Positions 1 through 7,288 of a DNA stretch of 64,000 nt are shown here, piece after piece. Made by a program: the position numbers and the translations under genes. The notes under the pieces were generated by a model. The model was not told the origin of the DNA. It saw only the letters and a program-made list of their open reading frames with translations, and searched no databases. The stretch's first letter is position 1. Every line of letters starts with the position of its first letter. The stretch is from assembly GCF_015062615.1 (NCBI RefSeq), contig NZ_SUUH01000001.1, positions 594,366 through 658,365 of the forward strand, read 5' to 3'. Origin of the DNA: Denitrobacterium detoxificans. GTDB lineage: Bacteria; Actinomycetota; Coriobacteriia; Coriobacteriales; Eggerthellaceae.

Positions 1-162
1 TCGTAACTAAATCTCGGGGCATGCGGCTACATCACGCATAAACCGCAGCTCACCTTACCGATGCGGGCAAAAGGCACCGCGCGCCCAAAACGGTTAGGGT
101 ATAGAATGAACCACGCTAAACGGCATTCGTTACAAGGGGTTGCAAGAGAGGGGCCTAACGCG

Positions 163-1119
163 ATGCTTTCCGTTTTGTTTTACTACACGCTTGGCGTAAT
201 GTTCGTCTACATGATGGCTTCCGCCACGAGCCTTTCGGCGTACTTCGTCTCGCATCGCAAGTCGTTCCTTCTCCTAACACTGTGCTTCGTCTTCTACTTC
301 ATCGACGTATCGTTGGTGTTCAAAGATGACTTCATCACGCCCACCGCCATCTTGAACGCATCGTCGTTCTGGGATGTGGGCAACCCGCAGGCCACCATCA
401 TCAGCGGAGCGGGGATGTTCCTATTCCTCTGGCTTGCCATCTGCAGCTACTTAGGCAAGGTGAACCGCGTGCTCGTCACCGCGCCTATCATCGCGTACAT
501 TCTGGCCAGCTTGATTGCATTCAACGCGATCGGCAACGTGCAGGCGCGGGAGTTCTGCTTCTACAGCATGCGCGAGGTGCTCCTGTTCTGGATGGCGGCC
601 GTAATTGCGTACTGGTACGCAACGGGTGACGAAGTGCTGCGCGCCGCCCTAAGGCGCCATCGCGTGGCCTACTGGGTCTCGCTTGCTTGCACCGTGGGCA
701 TCGTGCTGGAAAACGTCTACTTCCAGCTGATCTTCGACCCCTCCACCCTGCCCAACGACATGTGGTTCTTCAGCGAGCGCAACCCCATGGAAAACATGCT
801 GTTCCTCACCTTGGCCATTATGACGATGCGAGCCGCAAACGAAACGCTCCGTCTACGCTACGACGCCCCGCCCGAGCGCGAGGACGAGGCCATGGAGGAA
901 TCGATTGCGCGCGTGTTGCCGCTCTACGCCAAGAAAAACGGGCTCTCGAAGCGCGAACGCGACGTCATCCGCCTCATCGTCATGGGCAAGGATAACCAGA
1001 ACATCGCGAGCGACTTGAACCTGGCCCTTTCCACGGTGAAGGTACACGTGCACAACATCCTGAAGAAGACGTCCCAACCCGATCGCCACTCCCTCGTACG
1101 CGATTTCTGGAGCGCATAG
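163..1119 (+). CDS. LuxR-family regulator with multi-pass membrane sensor domain
   Basis: Membrane-bound transcription regulator of 318 residues. About seven hydrophobic segments fill residues 1-235, and the last 60 residues form a LuxR/FixJ (GerE) helix-turn-helix with the typical run LSKRERDVIRLI and then STVKVHVHNILKK. No receiver or ligand domain is recognisable, so the signal is probably read by the membrane half. The frame is open from 61, but the ATG at 163 is chosen because GAGAGGGG (146-153) lies just upstream and the hydrophobic segment begins there. No neighbour on this side shows what it controls; a long repeat-rich gene-free stretch follows. Family call firm, target unknown. Confidence 0.85.
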   Translation: MLSVLFYYTLGVMFVYMMASATSLSAYFVSHRKSFLLLTLCFVFYFIDVSLVFKDDFITPTAILNASSFWDVGNPQATIISGAGMFLFLWLAICSYLGKVNRVLVTAPIIAYILASLIAFNAIGNVQAREFCFYSMREVLLFWMAAVIAYWYATGDEVLRAALRRHRVAYWVSLACTVGIVLENVYFQLIFDPSTLPNDMWFFSERNPMENMLFLTLAIMTMRAANETLRLRYDAPPEREDEAMEESIARVLPLYAKKNGLSKRERDVIRLIVMGKDNQNIASDLNLALSTVKVHVHNILKKTSQPDRHSLVRDFWSA

Positions 1120-1335
1120 GCCAAGGGGGCTTGGCGCCTCGGCCTCAAGCGAAGCAGCCGCTAAAGCCCCCAAGGGGCCAGAAACTCAGCACTCCGCTCA
1201 GTGCCGTGCGCTGAGCGGCACTGCGACCGGGAAGCCGGCATCGAGGCCAAAACCAGAGCGATTCCCTCGCCACGCCTGCCCAAAACGACTTCGCGCTCGC
1301 GCAAAACGCGGTTTTGGCAAAATCGAAGCCCAAAA

Positions 1336-1507
1336 TGTAAAAAATTCGTCGTTCAGAACATTTTTCGAGAACGTCTGGGCCCATTTTGACGCTTTAAGCG
1401 TCAAATACCTCAACTCTCAATGATTGGCTACAGCGTTTCCCCAGTTCGCTATTTTTGTCGCAACATCCGAGCAATTCGTCGATGTGCACAACGACGAATT
1501 TTTTACA
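1336..1507. repeat. Perfect 18-bp inverted repeat, arms 1336-1353 and 1490-1507
   Basis: TGTAAAAAATTCGTCGTT at 1336-1353 is exactly the reverse complement of 1490-1507; the arms are separated by 136 bp. The core AATTCGTCG occurs once more at 1473-1481 and forms a short-range hairpin with 1492-1500. The function is unknown; a regulator site pair or a decayed mobile-element end are both possible. Confidence 0.8.
1385..1405. repeat. 21-bp palindrome, 10-bp arms
   Basis: TTTGACGCTT and AAGCGTCAAA flank a single central base. The dyad lies inside the span of the 18-bp inverted repeat. It could be an operator or, as RNA, a hairpin; the run of T that a terminator would need does not directly follow it. 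Confidence 0.75.
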
Positions 1508-1600
1508 AAAAGGCACTCAAATTTGCCAAAGCGCACGCATTGCGACAGCCAAACAGACACCAAAGCGCAAACTGAGCAAAATAGCGGGTCGTTTTTGCAA

Positions 1601-1750
1601 AAATGCAACCGTTTACACGTGGATTTCCGCAATTGAGCCACCCAGACGGGACACATTGCACCGTCCCGCATCCCCCGATCGGCATTACCCCAGGTCGCAG
1701 TTTTCCATGAGCAAGCTTGAACGCCAGCGAACGTGTAAACGGTTGCATTT
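1601..1750. repeat. Perfect 20-bp inverted repeat, arms 1601-1620 and 1731-1750
   Basis: AAATGCAACCGTTTACACGT at 1601-1620 is the exact reverse complement of 1731-1750, with 110 bp between the arms. A perfect match of this length at this distance is not expected by chance. The spacer carries no open frame that looks real. Paired binding sites or an old short mobile unit are candidate explanations. Confidence 0.85.
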
Positions 1751-1767
1751 CTTACATTTCATCGGGC

Positions 1768-1783
1768 GCATTTGCCCAAATGC
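1768..1783. repeat. 16-bp palindrome, 7-bp arms
   Basis: GCATTTG and CAAATGC flank a 2-bp centre, 17 bp beyond the 20-bp inverted repeat. Confidence 0.6.
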
Positions 1784-1884
1784 ATGAGAGGACTGACATC
1801 AGGACGCCAGAATCCGAGCCGAAACGCTTCTTCCGCCCACAGCCCATCAAACACACAGCGTGCAAGCAATGAAACCCGACTCTA

Positions 1885-1915
1885 GGAAAACAAAAAGCGC
1901 CGCAAAGCGACGCTT
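1885..1915 (-). terminator. Candidate rho-independent terminator
   Basis: Read on the minus strand, AAGCGTCGC-TTT-GCGGCGCTT forms a 9-bp stem with one G-U pair and is followed by a T-rich tail (TTTTGTTTT). It directly overlaps the TAA that ends the short frame called here as a gene remnant, as a terminator would at the 3' end of a real gene. Confidence 0.6.
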
Positions 1916-2087
1916 AGTAGTCGAACGGAATATCCTCTGCTCGGGTAATGTGAGAGATAGCAAAGGCTCGGCCGCATTGGGCGAAAGGAGGGCGCAACGC
2001 GAATGCCGCCGTTCTCGTGAGGCGTATATTGCATCTGTTTTGCCCGCTTTGCAATACGGATTTGAAATATTCACGGTTTATATCGGT
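1914..2087 (-). pseudogene. Possible 3' remnant of an unknown gene
   Basis: A minus-strand frame of 57 codons without an ATG near its upstream end finishes with the residues SHITRAEDIPFDY and TAA, immediately followed by a terminator-like hairpin. The ordered C-terminus plus terminator is what remains when the 5' part of a gene has been lost. The family is not recognised. It could also be chance, since the upstream part of the frame has no protein-like pattern. Confidence 0.25.
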
Positions 2088-2257
2088 TTAATTGAATAGG
2101 AACGTCACATTACATCGAGATGCGTGAATATTACCGCTTCTTACCTGACGAAAGACGTCCATGCGCAACGCGAACCACAGCGCGCTACAGTCCCATCGCC
2201 GTGCGTATAAACGCAGCCGCACGCATCGACATCGACATGAGCAGCGCAAACAAGCAC

Positions 2258-3442
2258 TTACTCTGCAACCGGGCTGGGCGCACCCGATGCGCCAACCGCG
2301 CCGCCTTTACCCTTGCCACCACGGCGCGCAAGATAAACAGCCTGCAGCGCATACCCCAGAAGGTACATGAACGCCAGCGCATGCACAATGCCACCAACGA
2401 CGGGCACGACGCCCAGCACGGCCATGATGGCACCGCCGGCAAGCGCAACCTTGAAGCGACCCATGCGGGGAAATGCCAGCTTGAAAATAGAGGCGCCCGC
2501 AAAGCCCTCAGCGACCACCGTCATAGCAACCAAGGCCAGCGCAAGCGCACCGGCAACCGGAAGCGTAACGACAAACACGCACAGCAGTACGATTGCAACG
2601 GGAGCGGCAATGGCGCCAACGATGCCCGTGCCAATCACGGCACCCGTACGCTCGCGCAGCAGTCGAGCCGCAGCAGCCGTATGGCGCCCGAACAGCCACT
2701 CTGCCAGGAGCGATACGACAATCGTGCTCACGAGGCCGACGATCGCTATGAAGATGGCGAACGCCGACACAGCGCCCGCAAACGCGGTCGCGGCATCAAC
2801 AAACTTCTCGTCCTTATGGTTGGAGGTGAACTCCATCTGAGCGATCTGCGCGCCTTGGTTCACCACGGGATCGCGCGATGCCTCCACGCGCAAGGTGCCC
2901 ATGATATGGGCATTGGGGCCAATCTCAACGCGGTCGGCATACACCGCCACGTCACCCGAAACGGTGCCGTCGATATAGGCATAGTTCGCGAATACATACA
3001 TGCTGGAACACGACCCATCGAAAGCGAACGTCGAACACGCAGCAGCAATGGCATTGGCCTGCACTTTGGCGAGGCTCGCGTCTTGCGATGCGATAGTAAC
3101 GTTCTCTGTCACCTCGGTATCCACGAGGTCAACCACGCGACCAGCAGCGCGAACACCGCCTTTGATCTGGCAACCCGAAAGCGTTATGCTCTCGCCCGCT
3201 CCCACGAAATCGTTTTTGACCAAACCACCGTAGAGGTCCAGCGTTTTGCCAAACCACACGTAATCGTTGCCCATCAACGGCACGGCCTCAGACTCTGTCG
3301 CCGGAACAGCAGACGGCGCATCAAGCGCTCCCTCGTCGGCAATCGCGTACTGCGGAAATGCCATAAGCGCAATAACGCACATAATGACAGCCAGCAAGAC
3401 GACCAGGGAACCCCGTTTCACGTTCATGCCCTTAGTAGGCAT
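2258..3442 (-). CDS. Exported bactofilin-like (polymer-forming) protein with C-terminal membrane segments
   Basis: 394 residues. An N-terminal hydrophobic signal segment ends around AIADEGA (residue 36). Residues about 50-210 form a repetitive beta-rich stretch with short recurring Gly/Val units (for example KNDFVGAGESITLSG, GTVSGDVAVYADRVEIGPNA) like the right-handed beta-helix of bactofilins. The last 170 residues contain several long Ala/Val/Ile membrane segments and a Gly-rich tail. Bactofilins are normally cytoplasmic, so a secreted beta-helix on a membrane anchor is a variant form. GAGGAGGG lies just before the ATG. Monocistronic by layout; role in envelope organisation is inferred. Confidence 0.7.
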   Translation of the reverse strand: MPTKGMNVKRGSLVVLLAVIMCVIALMAFPQYAIADEGALDAPSAVPATESEAVPLMGNDYVWFGKTLDLYGGLVKNDFVGAGESITLSGCQIKGGVRAAGRVVDLVDTEVTENVTIASQDASLAKVQANAIAAACSTFAFDGSCSSMYVFANYAYIDGTVSGDVAVYADRVEIGPNAHIMGTLRVEASRDPVVNQGAQIAQMEFTSNHKDEKFVDAATAFAGAVSAFAIFIAIVGLVSTIVVSLLAEWLFGRHTAAAARLLRERTGAVIGTGIVGAIAAPVAIVLLCVFVVTLPVAGALALALVAMTVVAEGFAGASIFKLAFPRMGRFKVALAGGAIMAVLGVVPVVGGIVHALAFMYLLGYALQAVYLARRGGKGKGGAVGASGAPSPVAE

Positions 3443-3562
3443 ATCCCCTCCTCAATTAGCTCCACGCGCAGGGCAGCGGCCCCGCGCGCAGGTTCAATCA
3501 TACGATGCGAGCCTTCGCCCGCACGGCAATTCTACCATCAGGCAAAATGCCAAGCACTTCCA

Positions 3563-3600
3563 ATAGAAAACGGGGCCGCGCGCAAACGCGACCCCGTTCC
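3563..3600 (-). terminator. Rho-independent terminator of the FAD reductase gene
   Basis: On the minus strand a GC-rich stem built from CGGGG...GCG and CGC...CCCCG with a TTTG loop is followed by TTTTCT. It lies about 35 bp beyond the reductase stop codon. Confidence 0.8.
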
Positions 3601-3633
3601 TGGGAGGGATGGTTCCAACCCGCAGGCTACAGC

Positions 3634-5376
3634 CTACAGCTTGGCCAAATCACGACCGAGCAGCCAGGGGAAGCAGCCGCACGCTGCACCCAAGTTCTGG
3701 CCGGGGAACCCGAAGTTGTAAGAGTTGGCGTAGAAGTCGCCAATCATCGAACCGACGTTGTACAGGCCCTCGATGGGGGTGTCGTCTTCCTCGCACACCT
3801 GCATGTTCGCATCGGTGCGCAGACCGCCCATGGTGGACAGGAACGTCGCACCCACGGTCTTGGAGCCGTAGAACGGGCCAGTAGCGATGGGATGCAGCAG
3901 CTCGGGATTCACATGGTATTCCTCGTCCAGACCCTGAGCAGCGTACTTGTTGTAGGCCTCGATGCTCTTCTTGGCCTCGGCGGCGTCCAGACCGTCCAGC
4001 TTGGCAAGCAGCTCATCGATGGTGTCAGCCTTCACATAGCTGCCGGACTCGACGTTCTTATCCCACATGGCGATCATCTGCTCGGGCGTAGATTTCGGAA
4101 TGCCGTTTGCCTCGCCCACGGTGTAGCCCAGGCCTTCCCACTCTTCCTGCGTGTACGCATAGGCGGTATCCCAGATGCCATACGCGGTCTGGTCGGGAAG
4201 CTGCATCTTCGCATACGCGCAGTAGGCGAAGTTGGTATTCTCGTTCATGAAGCGCTTGCCATCGGAAGCCAGGTTGATGCCGCGGAAGTTGTCGACGACG
4301 CACAGAGCCGGCCCCAGGCCTGCGCTGTTGATGGCGCAAGGGTTCGGGAACGTACGCTGCCAGGCGGCGCCAACCCACAGGCCCATGCGCTGGCCGATGC
4401 CGTCCATGAGGCCGCTGTAGTTCATCTCGACGTCGTAGTCGGGCTCGCCGAACATCAGCTGGTCCTTCATCTTCTCGTACTGCCAGGGGCAGTAACGAGC
4501 CATCATGTCCTCGTTCTTCGAGAAGTCGCCCGTAGCCAGGACAACGGCCTTCTTGGCCTCGAACTTCACGAAGTTGCCGCTGGAATCCTTGGCGATGACG
4601 GCGGAAACGCGGCCCTTGTTGTCGTTCTCGCGCACCAGGCAGTATGCCTTGTGCTGGAAGTAGATCTTGCCACCCAGGTCGTCGGTGAACGTGTCAGCGT
4701 AGGCCTGCGCAATCAGCGGAGCGCCATAGAACACGCCGATGGGCTGATCTGCATTGAAGAAGTTATGCGACGCAGCGGGCGAAGACATAACTCCGTCGGG
4801 ATCATAGTACGCAGGCTCGAGCGAGCAAGACAGGCCCTTGGCGGCCATCTTGTCGATCATCCAGTCCATGAACGCACCGGAGTTTGCCTCCCAGCGAGCC
4901 CACTTGCGCATATCGCAGAACATGGTAGCGGCAAGCTGCTCGATCATGGTCTGCTCGCGACGCAGCTCGGGGCTATCCTCGATGCCCATTTGCTTCTGGT
5001 ACTTCGAGCCGATGGCCTGGTTCGAGCCACCACGGCCAACTGCCTTGGTGCCAGCGGATACCACGATGGTATCGCAGCCAGACTCGGCAGCGGACACGGC
5101 ACAGCACATGCCACTCACGCCCGAGCCAACCACGACGACGTCGGCGCTGTACGTCTGGGAAATCTCGCTGTCGGCAGGCATGTCGGGAGCGATCTCGAAG
5201 CTCCACTTTACCTTCTTAGCGGAATCGGCCGTCATCGACTCAGCAGCAGCGGAGCCCGAAGACTTGCCACCCGCGTTCGGCGAAGAGCAGCCCGCAAGGC
5301 CCGCACCAGCGGCGGCAGCCGCACCCATGGCAGCGGCAGCGCCTGTGAGAAATCCCCTTCTTGAAATCTGTTCCAT
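3634..5376 (-). CDS. Tat-exported FAD-binding reductase lipoprotein (fumarate reductase flavoprotein superfamily)
   Basis: 580 residues. It begins with a Tat signal (SRRGFLTG) and a lipobox (LAGC), so it is predicted to be folded, exported and lipid-anchored outside the membrane. VVVGSGVSGMCCAVSAAESG near residue 85 is the GxGxxG FAD-binding site, and the C-terminal block around GLYNVGSMIGD closes the FAD domain. No FMN-binding domain and no CxxCH heme site are present, so electrons must come from another protein. At the place where fumarate reductases carry a substrate His (HTMGG) this protein has STMGG, and the substrate Arg of the C-terminal NRLGG-like motif is absent (NFGFPGQNLG); the substrate is therefore probably not fumarate. 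GAGGAGGG precedes the ATG. The divergent LuxR gene at 5683 is its likely regulator. Confidence 0.85.
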   Translation of the reverse strand: MEQISRRGFLTGAAAAMGAAAAAGAGLAGCSSPNAGGKSSGSAAAESMTADSAKKVKWSFEIAPDMPADSEISQTYSADVVVVGSGVSGMCCAVSAAESGCDTIVVSAGTKAVGRGGSNQAIGSKYQKQMGIEDSPELRREQTMIEQLAATMFCDMRKWARWEANSGAFMDWMIDKMAAKGLSCSLEPAYYDPDGVMSSPAASHNFFNADQPIGVFYGAPLIAQAYADTFTDDLGGKIYFQHKAYCLVRENDNKGRVSAVIAKDSSGNFVKFEAKKAVVLATGDFSKNEDMMARYCPWQYEKMKDQLMFGEPDYDVEMNYSGLMDGIGQRMGLWVGAAWQRTFPNPCAINSAGLGPALCVVDNFRGINLASDGKRFMNENTNFAYCAYAKMQLPDQTAYGIWDTAYAYTQEEWEGLGYTVGEANGIPKSTPEQMIAMWDKNVESGSYVKADTIDELLAKLDGLDAAEAKKSIEAYNKYAAQGLDEEYHVNPELLHPIATGPFYGSKTVGATFLSTMGGLRTDANMQVCEEDDTPIEGLYNVGSMIGDFYANSYNFGFPGQNLGAACGCFPWLLGRDLAKL

Positions 5377-5405
5377 ACCTTTGTTCCCTCCTCAAGGACA
5401 CAAGT

Positions 5406-5430
5406 GCGAGGCACTCCCATTACGCCTCGC
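5406..5430 (-). promoter_or_regulatory. Hairpin in the probable leader of the FAD reductase gene
   Basis: GCGAGGC and GCCTCGC (7-bp perfect arms, 11-base loop) lie about 30 bp upstream of the start codon of the reductase, just before its ribosome-binding site. It may stabilise or gate the leader; that is inference. Confidence 0.4.
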
Positions 5431-5566
5431 TAACGTGACCCCGATGCTAGACTACCGCTCACCACGATTTCTTCACCCGTTGTCCATGCTTTCCAGAATC
5501 ACCCAATCCATGTGAAAGCACCACCTGGGAAAACGCAAATTGTCACCCACTCGCCAGACGGAGCGA

Positions 5567-5580
5567 ATCGCATATGCGAT
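5567..5580. promoter_or_regulatory. 14-bp palindrome between divergent reductase and LuxR genes
   Basis: ATCGCATATGCGAT is a perfect palindrome in the 306-bp divergent region, 103 bp before the LuxR start. It is a reasonable operator candidate for the LuxR protein, although no second copy was found at the reductase side. The rest of the divergent region shows no clear promoter pair. Confidence 0.45.
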
Positions 5581-5682
5581 AATCGGAGAACGCGTTTCCA
5601 GAGGGAGGTTACGCGCACGCATGCACACTTGCGCGCTGCATGCGAGGGAAAGACGCGTCGTGCGTCTATTGGAGGGATTCAC

Positions 5683-7104
5683 ATGCTGCAAAGCAAACCG
5701 CGGTTCTGGGCGGCCGTTGCGGGCTACGCCTGCTTTCTCGCGCTCAACTCGTTCTCGCTCTGGGGGTTCACCTTTTTGCCCCGCACGCTGCTGGGCGCAG
5801 ACGCATCAGACACCTGGCGCATCGCCTTGTCGATTACCAACATACTTACCTTCTTCGTCATCGCAGCCGTAGGAGCACGCGGCAAGCGCATTGCCGAAAA
5901 GAACGTGCTGCTTTCCGCAACGCTTGCCGTCTCGGCGGGCCTCATTCTTCTACTTGGGCAGGTCTTCGCCCCGGCCTTCGGCCTGGCGCTCGCTTCAGGC
6001 GCATGTCTGGGCACGGGGACTACGCTGCTCTTCCTATGCTGGATTCGCGTCTTCGCTAGCATAGGAACGCCATCGGCCAAAAAGGTACTCGTATTCGGTT
6101 CGGCGCTCTCATTCGCGCCCTTCTCGCTCTATCTGGCCACGCCCAGCGAAGGCATCCTGTTCGCCGTATTCGTCATGGCATTCGCCACCCTCGTACTGCT
6201 GTACTGCGTAAAGGAAAGCAGCGAAACGGAAGGCAAGGCCGCCCCCGCCACCATACCTACGCGCGAAAGCACGCAACCGCTCTTCAAGCCCCTGCTCTGC
6301 ATCGCCATGATCGGCCTTATCGCGGCGGTCATCTCGGGCATCGCGAACGGAGGCACACCCACCGAGCCGCTCGACTTCACCCAACAGGCCCTACTCATTC
6401 ACCTGCAGAACATCGTGAGCGCTTCCATCATGGGCGTCTGCTGGATCGCCCTGAAGAAGGACCCATCCATCACCGCCACCTACACGGTGGTCTTCCCCAT
6501 CATCGCAACCACCATGCTGCTCTTCGCCGTGGTGCCCGACCCACTGCACCCCATGCTCTCCTTCCTAAGCAGCGCGCTCTTCGTGATGTTCTCGATGGTC
6601 GTGCCCATGCAGAGCATCGCCATCGCGCAGCAGCGTAACCTGCCCATCGACTTCGTATACGGCCTCATGGCAGGCGTGCTCTACCTGGCCGAGGGCATCG
6701 GCAGCATTCTCATTGGGTCGCTGCAGAGCGCATTCGCCAGCATGGTAGCGCAGCCCCTGGTGCTGGCATTCCTGCTGCTGTATGCCTGTTCCCTCGTAAT
6801 GTTCTTCGTGCTGCACAAGCAGAAAGACGGCGTCGATGCGCCCGAGCGCACCATCACCGAGCAGCCGACCGAGCAGGAGCGAGACATCCTGAAGGAAAAG
6901 GCGGAAAGCCTGGGGGCATCGCATGGCCTTACCACGCGCCAAATCGAGGTGCTGAACCTCGTGGCGCACGGATATGACGCACCCAGCATCGCAAAGAAGC
7001 TCTTCATCAGCGAGAATACCGTACGTACGCACCTCAAGCGCATCTACACGCTCCTAAACGTGCATAGCAAGCAAGAAATCATCGATAGCCTGAACGCTGC
7101 CTAG
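5683..7104 (+). CDS. LuxR-family regulator with 12-TM MFS-like sensor domain
   Basis: 473 residues. About twelve membrane segments in an MFS-like arrangement fill residues 1-385, a charged linker follows, and the last 60 residues are a LuxR (GerE) helix-turn-helix (GLTTRQIEVLNLV, ISENTVRTHLKRIY). The frame stays open further upstream, but ATG 5683 is chosen because GGAGGG sits at 5671-5676 and the hydrophobic N-terminus starts there. Divergent placement next to an exported FAD reductase lipoprotein is a layout known from Eggerthellaceae, where such regulators are thought to control the adjacent reductase in response to its substrate. The ligand is unknown. Confidence 0.9.
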   Translation: MLQSKPRFWAAVAGYACFLALNSFSLWGFTFLPRTLLGADASDTWRIALSITNILTFFVIAAVGARGKRIAEKNVLLSATLAVSAGLILLLGQVFAPAFGLALASGACLGTGTTLLFLCWIRVFASIGTPSAKKVLVFGSALSFAPFSLYLATPSEGILFAVFVMAFATLVLLYCVKESSETEGKAAPATIPTRESTQPLFKPLLCIAMIGLIAAVISGIANGGTPTEPLDFTQQALLIHLQNIVSASIMGVCWIALKKDPSITATYTVVFPIIATTMLLFAVVPDPLHPMLSFLSSALFVMFSMVVPMQSIAIAQQRNLPIDFVYGLMAGVLYLAEGIGSILIGSLQSAFASMVAQPLVLAFLLLYACSLVMFFVLHKQKDGVDAPERTITEQPTEQERDILKEKAESLGASHGLTTRQIEVLNLVAHGYDAPSIAKKLFISENTVRTHLKRIYTLLNVHSKQEIIDSLNAA

Positions 7105-7194
7105 GCACGGCACGCACGCTGCGCAACGCCCCATCCGCAAACCGCGTCTAAGCCGCAGCACGCAAACGACAGCCACACGAAAAAGCGCCTCCCC

Positions 7195-7235
7195 GAAAAG
7201 AAGTTGGACTGGAAACTTTTGCTTCCAGTCCAACT
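7195..7235 (-). terminator. Strong hairpin between convergent LuxR and aspS genes
   Basis: Perfect 13-bp arms AGTTGGACTGGAA (7202-7214) and TTCCAGTCCAACT (7223-7235) flank an 8-base loop. On the minus strand the stem is followed by TCTTTTC, which suits termination of aspS; on the plus strand there is no T run. The GC content of the stem is low for a terminator here, so another function remains possible. Confidence 0.55.
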
Positions 7236-7288
7236 ATCGGGGTTCACTCCACAAAGGGAGGTGCTTTCATATTCTATGAAGCTCGGCG

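Larger units (their letters stand above)
1120..2257. other. Gene-free stretch of about 1.1 kb with a cluster of inverted repeats
   Basis: No convincing coding frame occurs between the LuxR gene and the bactofilin-like gene. The stretch is visibly more AT-rich than the neighbours and holds several perfect inverted repeats, listed separately, plus a small hairpin CAAAACGCGGTTTTG at 1302-1316 and a possible 3' gene remnant with a terminator near 1.9 kb. Nothing further is recognisable between about 2090 and 2257. Confidence 0.7.

Noticed and set aside
1860..2099. Plus-strand frame of 79 codons in the repeat-rich stretch
   Set aside because: No ribosome-binding site, composition unlike protein, and it overlaps a minus-strand terminator-like hairpin.
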